64,000 nt of DNA from Sulfitobacter sp. S223 (GTDB taxonomy: Bacteria > Pseudomonadota > Alphaproteobacteria > Rhodobacterales > Rhodobacteraceae). The notes under the pieces are model-generated. The model worked only from the letters and a program-made list of their open reading frames with translations, was not told the DNA's origin and made no database searches. Shown here in pieces: positions 1 through 7,972 of the stretch. Position 1 is the stretch's first letter. Each line of letters opens with the position of its first letter. Position numbers and translations under genes: made by a program. Location: NCBI RefSeq assembly GCF_025143825.1, contig NZ_CP083560.1, positions 3,100,001 to 3,164,000 on the forward strand, read 5' to 3'.

Positions 1-160
1 TCACGGCGCGGGTGTCATAGCCAAGGCCTTTTGCCGTTTCCAGAATGGCTTCCTTGCTCATCCAGCCGTCTTGTGGCCCACTGTCGCAGGAGATTTTGCT
101 TGCAAAGGCAGGAACTGCGATCAGGCTTGCAGCGACGGTTATTGCGCTAACAAATTTCAT
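1..160 (-). CDS. PepSY-like secreted small protein, 3' end beyond window
   Basis: Reading leftward from an ATG at 160 gives 53 residues before the window edge, so the C-terminus is missing. The first 20 residues are a clear Sec signal peptide (MKFVSAITVAAS... ending AFA), followed by a short Cys-containing segment and a helix with GWMSKEAILETAKGLGY, the look of the PepSY_2-type periplasmic proteins of this group. It is divergent from a second PepSY gene at 294 and the two share a 133-bp spacer with a direct repeat that may bind the adjacent response regulator. Family assignment is by resemblance of the visible N-terminal half; the function is unknown, most likely a periplasmic modulator of the neighbouring sensor system. 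Confidence 0.7.
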   Translation of the reverse strand, partial: MKFVSAITVAASLIAVPAFASKISCDSGPQDGWMSKEAILETAKGLGYDTRAV

Positions 161-252
161 AACATCATCCTCATTTATGTTCCGAGCTGTTGTGCTCTGT
201 GTTTCGATGGGACGGGTATGGCAGGGTCCAAATGACAACTCCCAGACAACGA

Positions 253-269
253 CTGTCAGCAAACTGTCA
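253..269 (+). promoter_or_regulatory. Putative response-regulator box, CTGTCA-N5-CTGTCA
   Basis: Two identical hexamers CTGTCA start at 253 and 264, an 11-bp period, about one helical turn, as expected for tandem binding of an OmpR/PhoB-type regulator. An AATGACA sequence at 231 may be an inverted half-site. It lies in the 133-bp spacer between two divergent PepSY genes and just upstream of the operon encoding such a regulator (617-1285). Seen: the repeat. Inferred: the binding and autoregulation. Confidence 0.45.
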
Positions 270-293
270 TTTATGATCTGCGAAGGAGAAACC

Positions 294-614
294 ATGAAAA
301 AGACTTCACTACTGATCGCAGCCTTCATCGCACTTATTATGACACCGGTTCTGGCGGATGATGACGACGACGATGAAAAATATGGCCTTCAGGCCCTCAT
401 GGAAGCCCGCCGCGCAGGTGATGTGCTTCCTTTGATCACGATCCTGAAACACATTCACCCAATCACCGGCGACAATGTCGTCGCAATTGAGTTTGAACAG
501 GATGACGGTCGCTACAAATACGGCGTCTATTATCTGGACGACAACGGCCGCCGCCGTGAAGTCTATGTGGACGCTCAGTCGGGTAACGTGCTCGAAGATG
601 AATTGGCAGACTGA
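294..614 (+). CDS. PepSY domain periplasmic protein
   Basis: A 106-residue protein with a signal peptide (residues 1-21, ending PVLA), then a run of seven acidic residues, then one PepSY domain: a helix QALMEARRAGDVLPL followed by strands containing EFEQDDGRYKYGVYYLDD and an ending YVDAQSGNVLE, which is the typical PepSY C-terminal signature. The ATG at 294 was chosen over upstream in-frame starts because it is preceded by GAAGGAGAA and opens directly into the signal peptide. It lies 2 bp upstream of the response regulator, so PepSY, regulator and kinase form one operon; such PepSY proteins commonly accompany QseB/PmrA-like systems and may sense periplasmic conditions or metals. The specific ligand is not known. 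Confidence 0.85.
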   Translation: MKKTSLLIAAFIALIMTPVLADDDDDDEKYGLQALMEARRAGDVLPLITILKHIHPITGDNVVAIEFEQDDGRYKYGVYYLDDNGRRREVYVDAQSGNVLEDELAD

Positions 615-616
615 CC

Positions 617-1285
617 ATGCGCGTCTTGTTGATCGAAGATGATGACCGAATTCGTGCCGATGTCACCGCAGCGCTGGAGGCGTCAGGATATATCGTGGAC
701 AGCGAAACATCCGGTGAGGAAGGATGGTTTCTGGGCGATACTGAGGTCTACGGCGCGGTTATCCTTGATTTGGGCCTACCGGAAATGGATGGTTTGACCG
801 TTCTGAAACGTTGGCGTCAAGCGGGCCGCACCATGCCGGTGCTTGTTCTGACCGCACGCGGCACGTGGAGCGAGCGGGTCGAAGGCATTGATGCAGGCGC
901 TGATGATTACCTGCCAAAGCCTTTTCATATGGAAGAGTTGATTGCACGTCTGGGGGCCATCATCCGGCGCTCGGGCGGTCAGGCTAGCCCCGTCATCACC
1001 GCTGGCGAGGTCGAGCTTGACACACGTCAAATGAAAATCACCGTGCGCGGCATTCCTGTTTCGCTGTCACCACAAGAATACCGGCTTGTTTCCTATCTGA
1101 TGATCAACATCGGGCGGGTCGTGCCCCAACAAGAGCTGGCAGAGCATCTGCAATCCGTCCATTTTGAACGGGAATCAAATGCCGTTGAAGTGTTGGTTGG
1201 CCGGATCAGGCGGAAGCTTTCCACGGCCTTGATCCAGACACGGCGTGGTTTCGGCTATATCATCGAAGAGGACACGCCAGAATGA
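617..1285 (+). CDS. OmpR-family response regulator
   Basis: A 222-residue two-domain response regulator. The receiver domain (about 1-115) has the acidic pair EDD at 7-9, the phospho-acceptor D51 in ILDLGLPEMDG, the conserved T/S in VLTARG and the K in YLPKPF. The C-terminal half (about 125-218) is a winged-helix OmpR DNA-binding domain ending in GRIRRKL...RRGFGYI. It resembles the QseB/PmrA/TctD branch. Its start lies 2 bp after the PepSY gene and its stop overlaps the kinase start (ATGA at 1282-1285), so the three are translationally coupled. The kinase at 1282 is its likely partner; the CTGTCA direct repeat at 253-269 is a candidate autoregulatory site. Confidence 0.95.
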   Translation: MRVLLIEDDDRIRADVTAALEASGYIVDSETSGEEGWFLGDTEVYGAVILDLGLPEMDGLTVLKRWRQAGRTMPVLVLTARGTWSERVEGIDAGADDYLPKPFHMEELIARLGAIIRRSGGQASPVITAGEVELDTRQMKITVRGIPVSLSPQEYRLVSYLMINIGRVVPQQELAEHLQSVHFERESNAVEVLVGRIRRKLSTALIQTRRGFGYIIEEDTPE

Positions 1286-2661
1286 CCTCGCGACCACGTT
1301 CCTTGCGCATCCGCCTTCTGCTCATCTCGGCCGGCATTGTCATAATCGCACTTCTGGTCACAGGGGCGGGCCTGACCAAAATATTCGAGCGGCATTCAGA
1401 ACGCCGTGTGGCGGAAGAACTGGACATCTTTCTTGATCAACTCTCGGGCGCTGTCCAGTGGAGCGTGGATCAAAGACTATCACTCACTCGTGATCTTGCA
1501 GATCCCCGCTTCAAGAAGGTTTTTAGCGGCCTCTATTGGCAAATTCGAAATGATCAAAACGGGTCATTGCTGAGATCACGATCCTTGTGGGATTCCGAAC
1601 TGATCCTGCCAGACGATGCACTTGCTGCAGGAGACATTCATCAACACATCATCGAAAGTTCATTCAGCCGCGCGCTTTTGATCCGCGAACAGATGATTAC
1701 GATATCTGCTGGCGGCCAGTTGATTGACCTGCGCGTCTCGGTCGCAATCGACGCCTCGGAGATCGAAAGGTTGGCCACTGATTTTCGCACCGATCTGATC
1801 CCGGCGCTGTCCTTGCTTGGGCTGGTTCTGATGGCGGGTTTCGGGTTTCAAATCGCCGCAGGCCTGAAGCCGCTGAATTCACTCAAGGCTGCGGTGAACA
1901 AGGTGCGCTCTGGCAAAAAGTCGCGATTGGATACGGCTGTCCCGCGTGAGATTTACCCTCTCGTGGAGGAGGTCAATTCCCTTCTGGACCTTCAGGAAAA
2001 ATCAATGGTCCGTGCGCGCGACAGGGCCGCCGATCTGGCTCATGGGCTTAAAACGCCACTCACAGCGCTGGTCACTGACATCACAAGGTTGCGCGCCAAC
2101 AACCAGACTGAAATTGCCGATGACATAGAGGATCTTGCCCTGCGGATGCAGCGCCTGATGGAGCGCGAACTGTCCCAAGCGCGCATTAGACACGGCAGCA
2201 GCGGCCATAAATCATCTGTGGCTGCGGCTGCCGAAGCAATCATCCGCACCCTGCAAAGAACCCCGCGGGGCGAAAAAATAGACATAATCCAAGAATTCAA
2301 AGTGCGTGCTGATGTGGCAATGGATCAAGACGATTTGAACGAGGTGCTGGGCAATCTATTGGAAAATGCGGTGCGGCACGCCTCCTCCCGCGTCAGCGTC
2401 TCCATCATTGACAATGCCGGCAAAGCCCGCGTTTCGATTGAGGACGACGGGAAAGGTATCAGCGAAAAACAGGCGGATGCCATGATGCATCGGGGCCAAC
2501 GGATGGACGCAAAAGGAACAGGTGCGGGCCTTGGCCTTGCTATTGTTCAGGATATTCTGGAGGCATCAAATGCCGTCATGTTCCTCACAAAAGGGAAATG
2601 GGGAGGGTTGAAGGTCGTGTTGGACATCCCCAAAGCCGCCGTTCGTGCCAAACGCGGCTAA
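1282..2661 (+). CDS. Sensor histidine kinase of two-component system
   Basis: A 459-residue membrane histidine kinase. There is a transmembrane helix at about 9-31, a periplasmic sensor loop of about 140 residues, a second helix at about 172-193, then a HAMP-like linker, the dimerisation and phosphorylation helix with H254 in the H-box LAHGLKTPLTAL, and an ATPase domain with N-box NEVLGNLLENA, G1 DDGKGI and G2 GAGLGLAIV. All catalytic boxes are intact. The start overlaps the stop of the response regulator by four bases. The sensor domain shows no recognised ligand fold; PhoQ/QseC-like sensing of cations or envelope state is possible given the associated PepSY proteins, but that is inference. 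Confidence 0.93.
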   Translation: MTSRPRSLRIRLLLISAGIVIIALLVTGAGLTKIFERHSERRVAEELDIFLDQLSGAVQWSVDQRLSLTRDLADPRFKKVFSGLYWQIRNDQNGSLLRSRSLWDSELILPDDALAAGDIHQHIIESSFSRALLIREQMITISAGGQLIDLRVSVAIDASEIERLATDFRTDLIPALSLLGLVLMAGFGFQIAAGLKPLNSLKAAVNKVRSGKKSRLDTAVPREIYPLVEEVNSLLDLQEKSMVRARDRAADLAHGLKTPLTALVTDITRLRANNQTEIADDIEDLALRMQRLMERELSQARIRHGSSGHKSSVAAAAEAIIRTLQRTPRGEKIDIIQEFKVRADVAMDQDDLNEVLGNLLENAVRHASSRVSVSIIDNAGKARVSIEDDGKGISEKQADAMMHRGQRMDAKGTGAGLGLAIVQDILEASNAVMFLTKGKWGGLKVVLDIPKAAVRAKRG

Positions 2662-3128
2662 CGACCGTTTCCAATCCAGAGCAGGCATGGATTCTCAACA
2701 TTTGAAGTCGTTCATCTGCATCGGATCGAAGCATTTGGCGCCCGGCTTTCCCGTATCAAATGCGGCATCTGCTCCTTCGGCATTGCAGCATCCCTTTCAA
2801 CTGTCGCTGCCCCATTCGCCTTCGAAAATATCCTGCATTTCATGAAGGTAGACAGCTTTGGACTTACCGAATTTGGCAATGGCCTTTATCAGTCGCGTGA
2901 TTTGCAAGTTCCAATGACACTAAGAATAGATCGAAATCTGTGGGTGCTTCTTGCTGGTTTTGCGCCTTTTTAGATGCCCCGCAAACCCGTGGTCCCCATC
3001 AGAGGCAGAGCGATATGATCGCCTGCGTGGAACCAATTCTCGGGAAGGTAAGACAAGCATTAATGAGGTGTCTGGATCTGCGGGACCACCTCAGCATGAT
3101 CTCACATTTGAAATAGCCGAAGATCAGT
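2662..3128. other. Non-coding 467-bp spacer, no gene recognised
   Basis: Between the convergent kinase and glpR genes. Only short open frames without ribosome binding sites or recognisable domains occur here; no tRNA, terminator hairpin or repeat was recognised. It may be remnant sequence. Confidence 0.5.
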
Positions 3129-3887
3129 TCAAACAGTCACAACCCGACACCCCCAGCTGTCACAATTCGCAGTCAGCTCTGGTGATAACTTGCCGTCGGT
3201 ATACAGCACGTCAACATCGCTCAACGAGCAGATTGTCAGGGGTGCTTTCCGCGTGAACTTCAGGTGGTCAGCCACAATCATAACCTTGCGCGACCGCTGT
3301 ATCGCGATTCTGCTGACCATCACTTCTTGCCCATCGAAATCCAGCAGGTCACCGTCCGCATCAATGGCCGAGCAACCCAGAACAGAATAATCGAACTTGA
3401 ACTGCTTCACCATTTCGACTGTCAAACCACCAACAATGCCGCCGTCTGCGCGGCGCAATACACCACCTGCCAGAATGATTTCGCAGCTGTGATTGATGGC
3501 AAGAATGTTCGCAATATTCAGGTTGTTTGTGACCACCAGCAGATTCTCATGATCCAGCAACTCATGCGCGACCGCTTCGGTAGTTGTGCCTATATTCATG
3601 AAAACCGATGCCCCATCAGGGATAGCGCGGGCACATTCAACAGCAATTGCTTTTTTGCCAACATCGTTCAGGCGACGGCGCTCTTCATAGACGATGTTCA
3701 CAACGCCGGAAGGCACAACCGCACCGCCATGTACTCTTTCAAGTCGACCGCTTTCTGCAAGATCGGAAAGATCACGCCTGATGGTCTGCACGGTGACGTC
3801 GTAAAGATCCGCGAGGCCATCCACTGTGACTTTTCCCTCCTTGCGGGCAAGATCAAGGATTTCCTTCTGCCTGAAATTTGAGGCCAT
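3129..3887 (-). CDS. glpR: DeoR-family repressor, probable GlpR
   Basis: A 252-residue DeoR-type regulator. The N-terminus (about 1-57) is the DeoR winged helix, with the signature VTVQTIRRDLSDLAESG and the following RVHGGA; the remainder is the phosphosugar-sensing domain with conserved NIGTTTEAVAHEL, NNLNIA and FDYSVLGCSAID motifs. A GTG three bases upstream is possible, but the ATG at 3887 has GGAG at better spacing. It is transcribed away from the glycerol operon starting at 4172, the classical arrangement for GlpR, which is expected to bind glycerol-3-phosphate and repress glpD and the importer. An inverted repeat at 4072-4085 in the intergenic region is a candidate operator. The family is certain; the glycerol role rests on context. 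Confidence 0.88.
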   Translation of the reverse strand: MASNFRQKEILDLARKEGKVTVDGLADLYDVTVQTIRRDLSDLAESGRLERVHGGAVVPSGVVNIVYEERRRLNDVGKKAIAVECARAIPDGASVFMNIGTTTEAVAHELLDHENLLVVTNNLNIANILAINHSCEIILAGGVLRRADGGIVGGLTVEMVKQFKFDYSVLGCSAIDADGDLLDFDGQEVMVSRIAIQRSRKVMIVADHLKFTRKAPLTICSLSDVDVLYTDGKLSPELTANCDSWGCRVVTV

Positions 3888-4071
3888 CACCTACTCCATT
3901 ACACAACCCGTCCAAGCACACAAAAGCGGGGCGCTTATCTTGTCTATCAGCCAATAGACCTGACGCCTCGTCAAGGCCGCGGATTGCTTGATCACCTAAA
4001 AAACCAGAAAAGCGTGCGAATTCGAAAGGGAAAACCCATAGCTTTCAGCGCATTAGTCAAAAAGGAACAAA

Positions 4072-4085
4072 AACGAACATTCGTT
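4072..4085 (+). promoter_or_regulatory. Candidate GlpR operator, AACGAA-CA-TTCGTT
   Basis: A 14-bp inverted repeat with 6-bp arms and a 2-bp centre, about 85 bp upstream of the glpD start and between divergent glpR and glpD. The TTCG/CGAA core resembles known GlpR operators of enterobacteria. Binding is inferred, not shown. Confidence 0.45.
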
Positions 4086-4171
4086 ATTGTCACATTCGCT
4101 CTAGTAGTGTTGACTGGCGCAACGTCCGGAGCAGGGAGTCTGCGGCGCAAAGTGAATGCAGGGAGGCTTCA

Positions 4172-5770
4172 TTGGGTCAGAATGGAAATCAGGACATTGT
4201 CGATTTGTTCGTCATCGGGGGCGGCATCAACGGATGCGGCATTGCCCGTGACGCGGTTGGCCGTGGGCTGAGCGTTGAACTGGCTGAAATGAACGATCTT
4301 GCCTCCGCCACCTCTTCTGCCTCAACCAAGTTGTTTCATGGTGGCCTTCGCTATCTTGAGTATTGGGAAATCCGTCTTGTCCGAGAGGCGCTGATCGAGC
4401 GCGAGACCCTCCTGAAGGCGATGCCCCACATCTCGTGGCCGATGCGTTTTGTGCTACCCTACCATAAGGACATGCGCTTCGAGAGCGACACGCCCACATC
4501 TAAAGTCCTGAATATTCTAATGCCGTGGATGAAGGGGCGCAGGCCCGCATGGCTTATCCGGCTTGGCCTTTTTATGTATGACAATCTGGGCGGCCGAAAA
4601 GTTCTTAAGGGAACAACATCGTTGGATTTAAAGGGTACGCCAGAGGGTGCGCCGCTTCAGGACCGCTTTGAAAAAGCTTATGAGTATTCTGATTGCTGGA
4701 TTGAAGACAGTCGGCTGGTGGTTCTGAACGCCCGAGACGCCCAAAACCGCGGCGCCCGCATTAATGTGCGCACCAAGGTGGTTTCGGCCGCGCAAGTCGA
4801 TGGAATGTGGCGGATCACACTTGAGGGGCAAAACGGTGAGCAGCGTATCGTCACCGCACGTATGATCGTGAACGCTGGTGGCCCTTGGGTTGAAGATGTC
4901 ATTCGCAACACGATGCGGATCAACACAACCGAAGGCGTCCGTCTGGTGCGCGGCAGCCATATCGTAACACGCAAGTTATATGACCACGATAAATGCTACT
5001 TCTTTCAGGGCGAAGACGGGCGGATCATTTTCACGATACCTTACGAGACCGATTTCACCTTGATTGGCACCACCGATGCAGACCACACTGACGTAAATCA
5101 AAAACCTGTCTGCACCCCGGAAGAGCAGGATTACCTGTTGGGTTTTGCCTCGAAGTACCTGAAGAAACCGGTCACCCGCGATGACATAGTTTTCACCTAT
5201 TCCGGTGTGCGCCCGCTCTACAATGATGGGGCCAGTTCGGCGACGGCGGCGACGCGCGATTACGTTCTAAAGCTGGACCAATCTGCAGGTGCACCTGTCT
5301 TGAATGTCTTTGGCGGCAAGATCACGACCTACCGTAAACTCGCGGAGAGCGCGCTGGAAAAAATTGCGCCTCTCTTTGCCCAAACCGGCCCGCCATGGAC
5401 CGCAGGGGTTGCCCTGCCGGGTGGGGATTTTCCGGTTGATGGCGTCGGTCCGCTGACCGCGCAATTGAAAGCGAAATACCCGTTCCTATCAGAACGCTGG
5501 CTTGATCGACTGGTTAAAGCTTATGGATCAGAAGTCTTCGATCTGCTGGGTGACGCTCAAACGGAGGGCGATCTGGGGCAAAACTTCGGATCGGATTTGA
5601 CGGAACGCGAAGTAAACTGGTTGGTTGAGCGGGAATTCGCAAATACTGCTGACGATATTGTTTGGCGACGCTCGAAGTTGGGGCTCAGAATGACGGCAGA
5701 AGAAATTGATGCGTTGGACAGTTGGTTGGCGAATTCCGCCGCCGATCTGCCCGGGCAACACGCAGTGTGA
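4172..5770 (+). CDS. glpD: Glycerol-3-phosphate dehydrogenase (FAD, respiratory)
   Basis: A 532-residue homodimeric-type GlpD that oxidises sn-glycerol-3-phosphate to dihydroxyacetone phosphate at the inner face of the membrane, passing electrons to quinone. The FAD-binding dinucleotide motif GGGINGCG sits at 16-23, followed by the GlpD signature SASTKLFHGGLRYLE and the later YSGVRPLY and GGKITTYRKLAE motifs; a C-terminal DAO_C-type helical domain follows. Start choice: TTG at 4172 is preceded by GGGAGG at 4161-4166 with 5-bp spacing, and no ATG nearby is better placed. It is the first gene of a run continuing into the glycerol importer 20 bp downstream, and is divergent from glpR. Confidence 0.95.
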   Translation: MGQNGNQDIVDLFVIGGGINGCGIARDAVGRGLSVELAEMNDLASATSSASTKLFHGGLRYLEYWEIRLVREALIERETLLKAMPHISWPMRFVLPYHKDMRFESDTPTSKVLNILMPWMKGRRPAWLIRLGLFMYDNLGGRKVLKGTTSLDLKGTPEGAPLQDRFEKAYEYSDCWIEDSRLVVLNARDAQNRGARINVRTKVVSAAQVDGMWRITLEGQNGEQRIVTARMIVNAGGPWVEDVIRNTMRINTTEGVRLVRGSHIVTRKLYDHDKCYFFQGEDGRIIFTIPYETDFTLIGTTDADHTDVNQKPVCTPEEQDYLLGFASKYLKKPVTRDDIVFTYSGVRPLYNDGASSATAATRDYVLKLDQSAGAPVLNVFGGKITTYRKLAESALEKIAPLFAQTGPPWTAGVALPGGDFPVDGVGPLTAQLKAKYPFLSERWLDRLVKAYGSEVFDLLGDAQTEGDLGQNFGSDLTEREVNWLVEREFANTADDIVWRRSKLGLRMTAEEIDALDSWLANSAADLPGQHAV

Positions 5771-5790
5771 ACTGCGAAGGGGAGAGAGAA

Positions 5791-6879
5791 ATGTCACTTG
5801 TCCTTGAGGGTGTGTCCACGGTCGTTAACGGCCAGACACATATATACCCAACAGATCTGGAGCTTTCATCAGGAACGATGAATGTTTTGCTTGGACCAAC
5901 ATCATCGGGGAAAACGTCGTTGATGCGCATAATGGCCGGGCTTGATGTGCCGACGAAGGGCAAGGTTATCTGGGGCGGCAAAGACGTGACTGGTATGCGG
6001 GTGCAGGACCGTGGCGTTGCGATGGTATATCAGCAGTTCATTAATTATCCGTCGATGACCGTTTACGAAAACATTGCCAGCCCGATGCGGCTGTTGGGCA
6101 AATCCAAAGACCAGATCGAAGAAGCTGTTAAGAAAGCGGCTGACCTGATGAAGCTGTCGCCCTTTTTGGATCGCAAACCACTTGAACTATCGGGCGGACA
6201 GCAGCAGCGCTGCGCCCTTGCCCGTGCGCTGGTCAAGGATGCAGGCCTTGTGTTGTTGGACGAACCCCTTGCCAACCTTGACTATAAACTACGCGAAGAA
6301 TTGCGTGCCGAAATCCCCAAGATATTCGAGGAAGCGGGATCGATCTTTGTATATGCCACAACCGAGCCTGAAGAAGCCCTGCTGCTGGGCGGACACACGG
6401 CAGCGATGTGGGAAGGCAAGATCACCCAGTTCGGCACAACACCGACGGTTTATCGCCAACCTGTTAACGCCACCACGGCGCGGGTATTTTCCGATCCGCC
6501 GATGAATTTTCTAGACATCCAGAAATCCGGTGATCGTCTCCTGTTCGGCGACGGACAATCCGCACCAGCCTTCGGTGCTTTTGAAGGGCTGAAAGATGGC
6601 AGCTATATCGCGGGATTTCGTCCCAACCATCTTGAGCTGGCGAAACAGGCACCGGGTGCACTTGAATTCACGGGAAAGCTGAACGTGACCGAGATCACCG
6701 GATCAGAGACTTTCATCCATCTGGACCATCATGGCGAAAACTGGGTTGGCCTTGTGCACGGTGTCAAATCCTTGGAAATCGGCGCATTGCTAAATGTCTA
6801 CCTTGACCCGAAACACGTCTATATCTTTGCCCAAAACGGCACATCGGTGGCACCTGCCGCCTATGCACTTGCGGCTTGA
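5791..6879 (+). CDS. glpS: Glycerol ABC importer ATPase GlpS, degenerate H-loop
   Basis: A 362-residue MalK/UgpC-type ATPase with an N-terminal nucleotide-binding domain and a C-terminal TOBE/OB-like domain from about 240. Walker A GPTSSGKTS is at 35-43, the Q-loop near 81-82, a perfect ABC signature LSGGQ at 133-137, and Walker B with E158. The switch histidine is missing: where MalK has VTHDQ this protein has ATTEP, putting T191 at the H-loop position. The start at 5791 has GGGGAGAGA upstream. It lies between glpD and a second ATPase; gene order matches the glpSTPQUV glycerol importer described in Rhizobium leguminosarum. The motif loss is complementary to one in the partner ATPase (see findings). 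Confidence 0.92.
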   Translation: MSLVLEGVSTVVNGQTHIYPTDLELSSGTMNVLLGPTSSGKTSLMRIMAGLDVPTKGKVIWGGKDVTGMRVQDRGVAMVYQQFINYPSMTVYENIASPMRLLGKSKDQIEEAVKKAADLMKLSPFLDRKPLELSGGQQQRCALARALVKDAGLVLLDEPLANLDYKLREELRAEIPKIFEEAGSIFVYATTEPEEALLLGGHTAAMWEGKITQFGTTPTVYRQPVNATTARVFSDPPMNFLDIQKSGDRLLFGDGQSAPAFGAFEGLKDGSYIAGFRPNHLELAKQAPGALEFTGKLNVTEITGSETFIHLDHHGENWVGLVHGVKSLEIGALLNVYLDPKHVYIFAQNGTSVAPAAYALAA

Positions 6880-6891
6880 GGGAGAGAGATA

Positions 6892-7971
6892 ATGGCAAAA
6901 ATCACCCTCGAAAATCTGGCACATTCCTATCTGCCCAATCCCAAAAGCGAAGATGACTTTGCACTTAAGGAACTGAACCACGACTGGGTCGACGGCGAAG
7001 CCTACGCGCTGCTGGGCGCCTCTGGCTGTGGTAAATCCACATTGCTCAATATCATTTCAGGCCTGCTGCACCCTTCTCAGGGGCGCATCCTGTTCAATGA
7101 CCGTGACGTAACGATGGCCCCGACGACAGAGCGGAACATCGCACAGGTTTTCCAGTTTCCCGTCGTTTATGACACGATGACTGTCCGCGACAACCTAGCA
7201 TTCCCGCTGCGCAACCGCGGTGCCGATGCGACCTATATCAAAGACCGCGTTCAGCAAATTGCAGCGATGATCGGGATGGAAGCGACGCTTGACCATAAGG
7301 CCCGCGGCCTGACTGCGGATGCCAAACAAAAGATATCTTTGGGCCGCGGCATGGTGCGTGAGGACGTCAATGCGCTTTTGTTTGATGAGCCGTTGACGGT
7401 CATCGACCCGCATATGAAATGGGAATTGCGCACGCAATTGAAGTCCCTGCACCATGAGTTCGGGCATACGATGATCTATGTGACGCACGACCAGACAGAA
7501 GCGCTGACTTTTGCGGACAAAGTCGTGGTGATGTATGATGGCCGCGTCGTCCAGATGGGGACACCCCAACAGCTTTTTGAACAACCTGAGCATACATTCG
7601 TCGGCTATTTCATCGGCTCGCCGGGTATGAACGTGCTGACTGCGCAAGTAGACGGTGAAAAGGCTGTGCTTGAGGGCACGCAGATTTCCCTTGGCAAAGG
7701 CTTTGGCGCGCTGTCGGGCAAAGTGGAATTGGGTGTCCGGCCCGAGTTCACATCGCTGAGCGCAGGTGAAGATGGGCTGCCGGTTACGATCAAGCGAGTG
7801 GAAGACGTTGGCCGCCACAAGATCGTGCGGGCAGACTTCCACGGCACAGAGATTAACATCCTTGCTGAAGAAGGCGCCGAAATTTCGCCCGACATGAACC
7901 GCGTGGTGTTCGATCCGGCCGGTATCAATGTCTATTCAGATAGCTGGCGCGTCGCGCCGAAGGTGGCCTGA
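6892..7971 (+). CDS. glpT: Glycerol ABC importer ATPase GlpT, degenerate signature
   Basis: A 359-residue MalK-type ATPase, second of the pair. Walker A GASGCGKST is at 42-50, Q88 in the Q-loop, Walker B with E166, and an intact H-loop H199 in YVTHDQTEA. The ABC signature is lost: the position of LSGGQ reads LTADA (140-144), followed by KQKISLGRGM in place of the usual QQRVALARAL. The C-terminal 120 residues form a regulatory OB-type domain. It starts 12 bp after glpS with GAGGGAGAGA upstream, and the permease follows 1 bp after its stop. Presumed to form a heterodimer with GlpS on the cytoplasmic face of the GlpP-GlpQ permease. The name is that of the ABC subunit, not the unrelated MFS transporter GlpT. 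Confidence 0.92.
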   Translation: MAKITLENLAHSYLPNPKSEDDFALKELNHDWVDGEAYALLGASGCGKSTLLNIISGLLHPSQGRILFNDRDVTMAPTTERNIAQVFQFPVVYDTMTVRDNLAFPLRNRGADATYIKDRVQQIAAMIGMEATLDHKARGLTADAKQKISLGRGMVREDVNALLFDEPLTVIDPHMKWELRTQLKSLHHEFGHTMIYVTHDQTEALTFADKVVVMYDGRVVQMGTPQQLFEQPEHTFVGYFIGSPGMNVLTAQVDGEKAVLEGTQISLGKGFGALSGKVELGVRPEFTSLSAGEDGLPVTIKRVEDVGRHKIVRADFHGTEINILAEEGAEISPDMNRVVFDPAGINVYSDSWRVAPKVA

Positions 7972-7972
7972 T

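Noticed and set aside
3264..3881. 205-codon open frame on the plus strand
   Set aside because: Antisense to glpR; composition is not protein-like.
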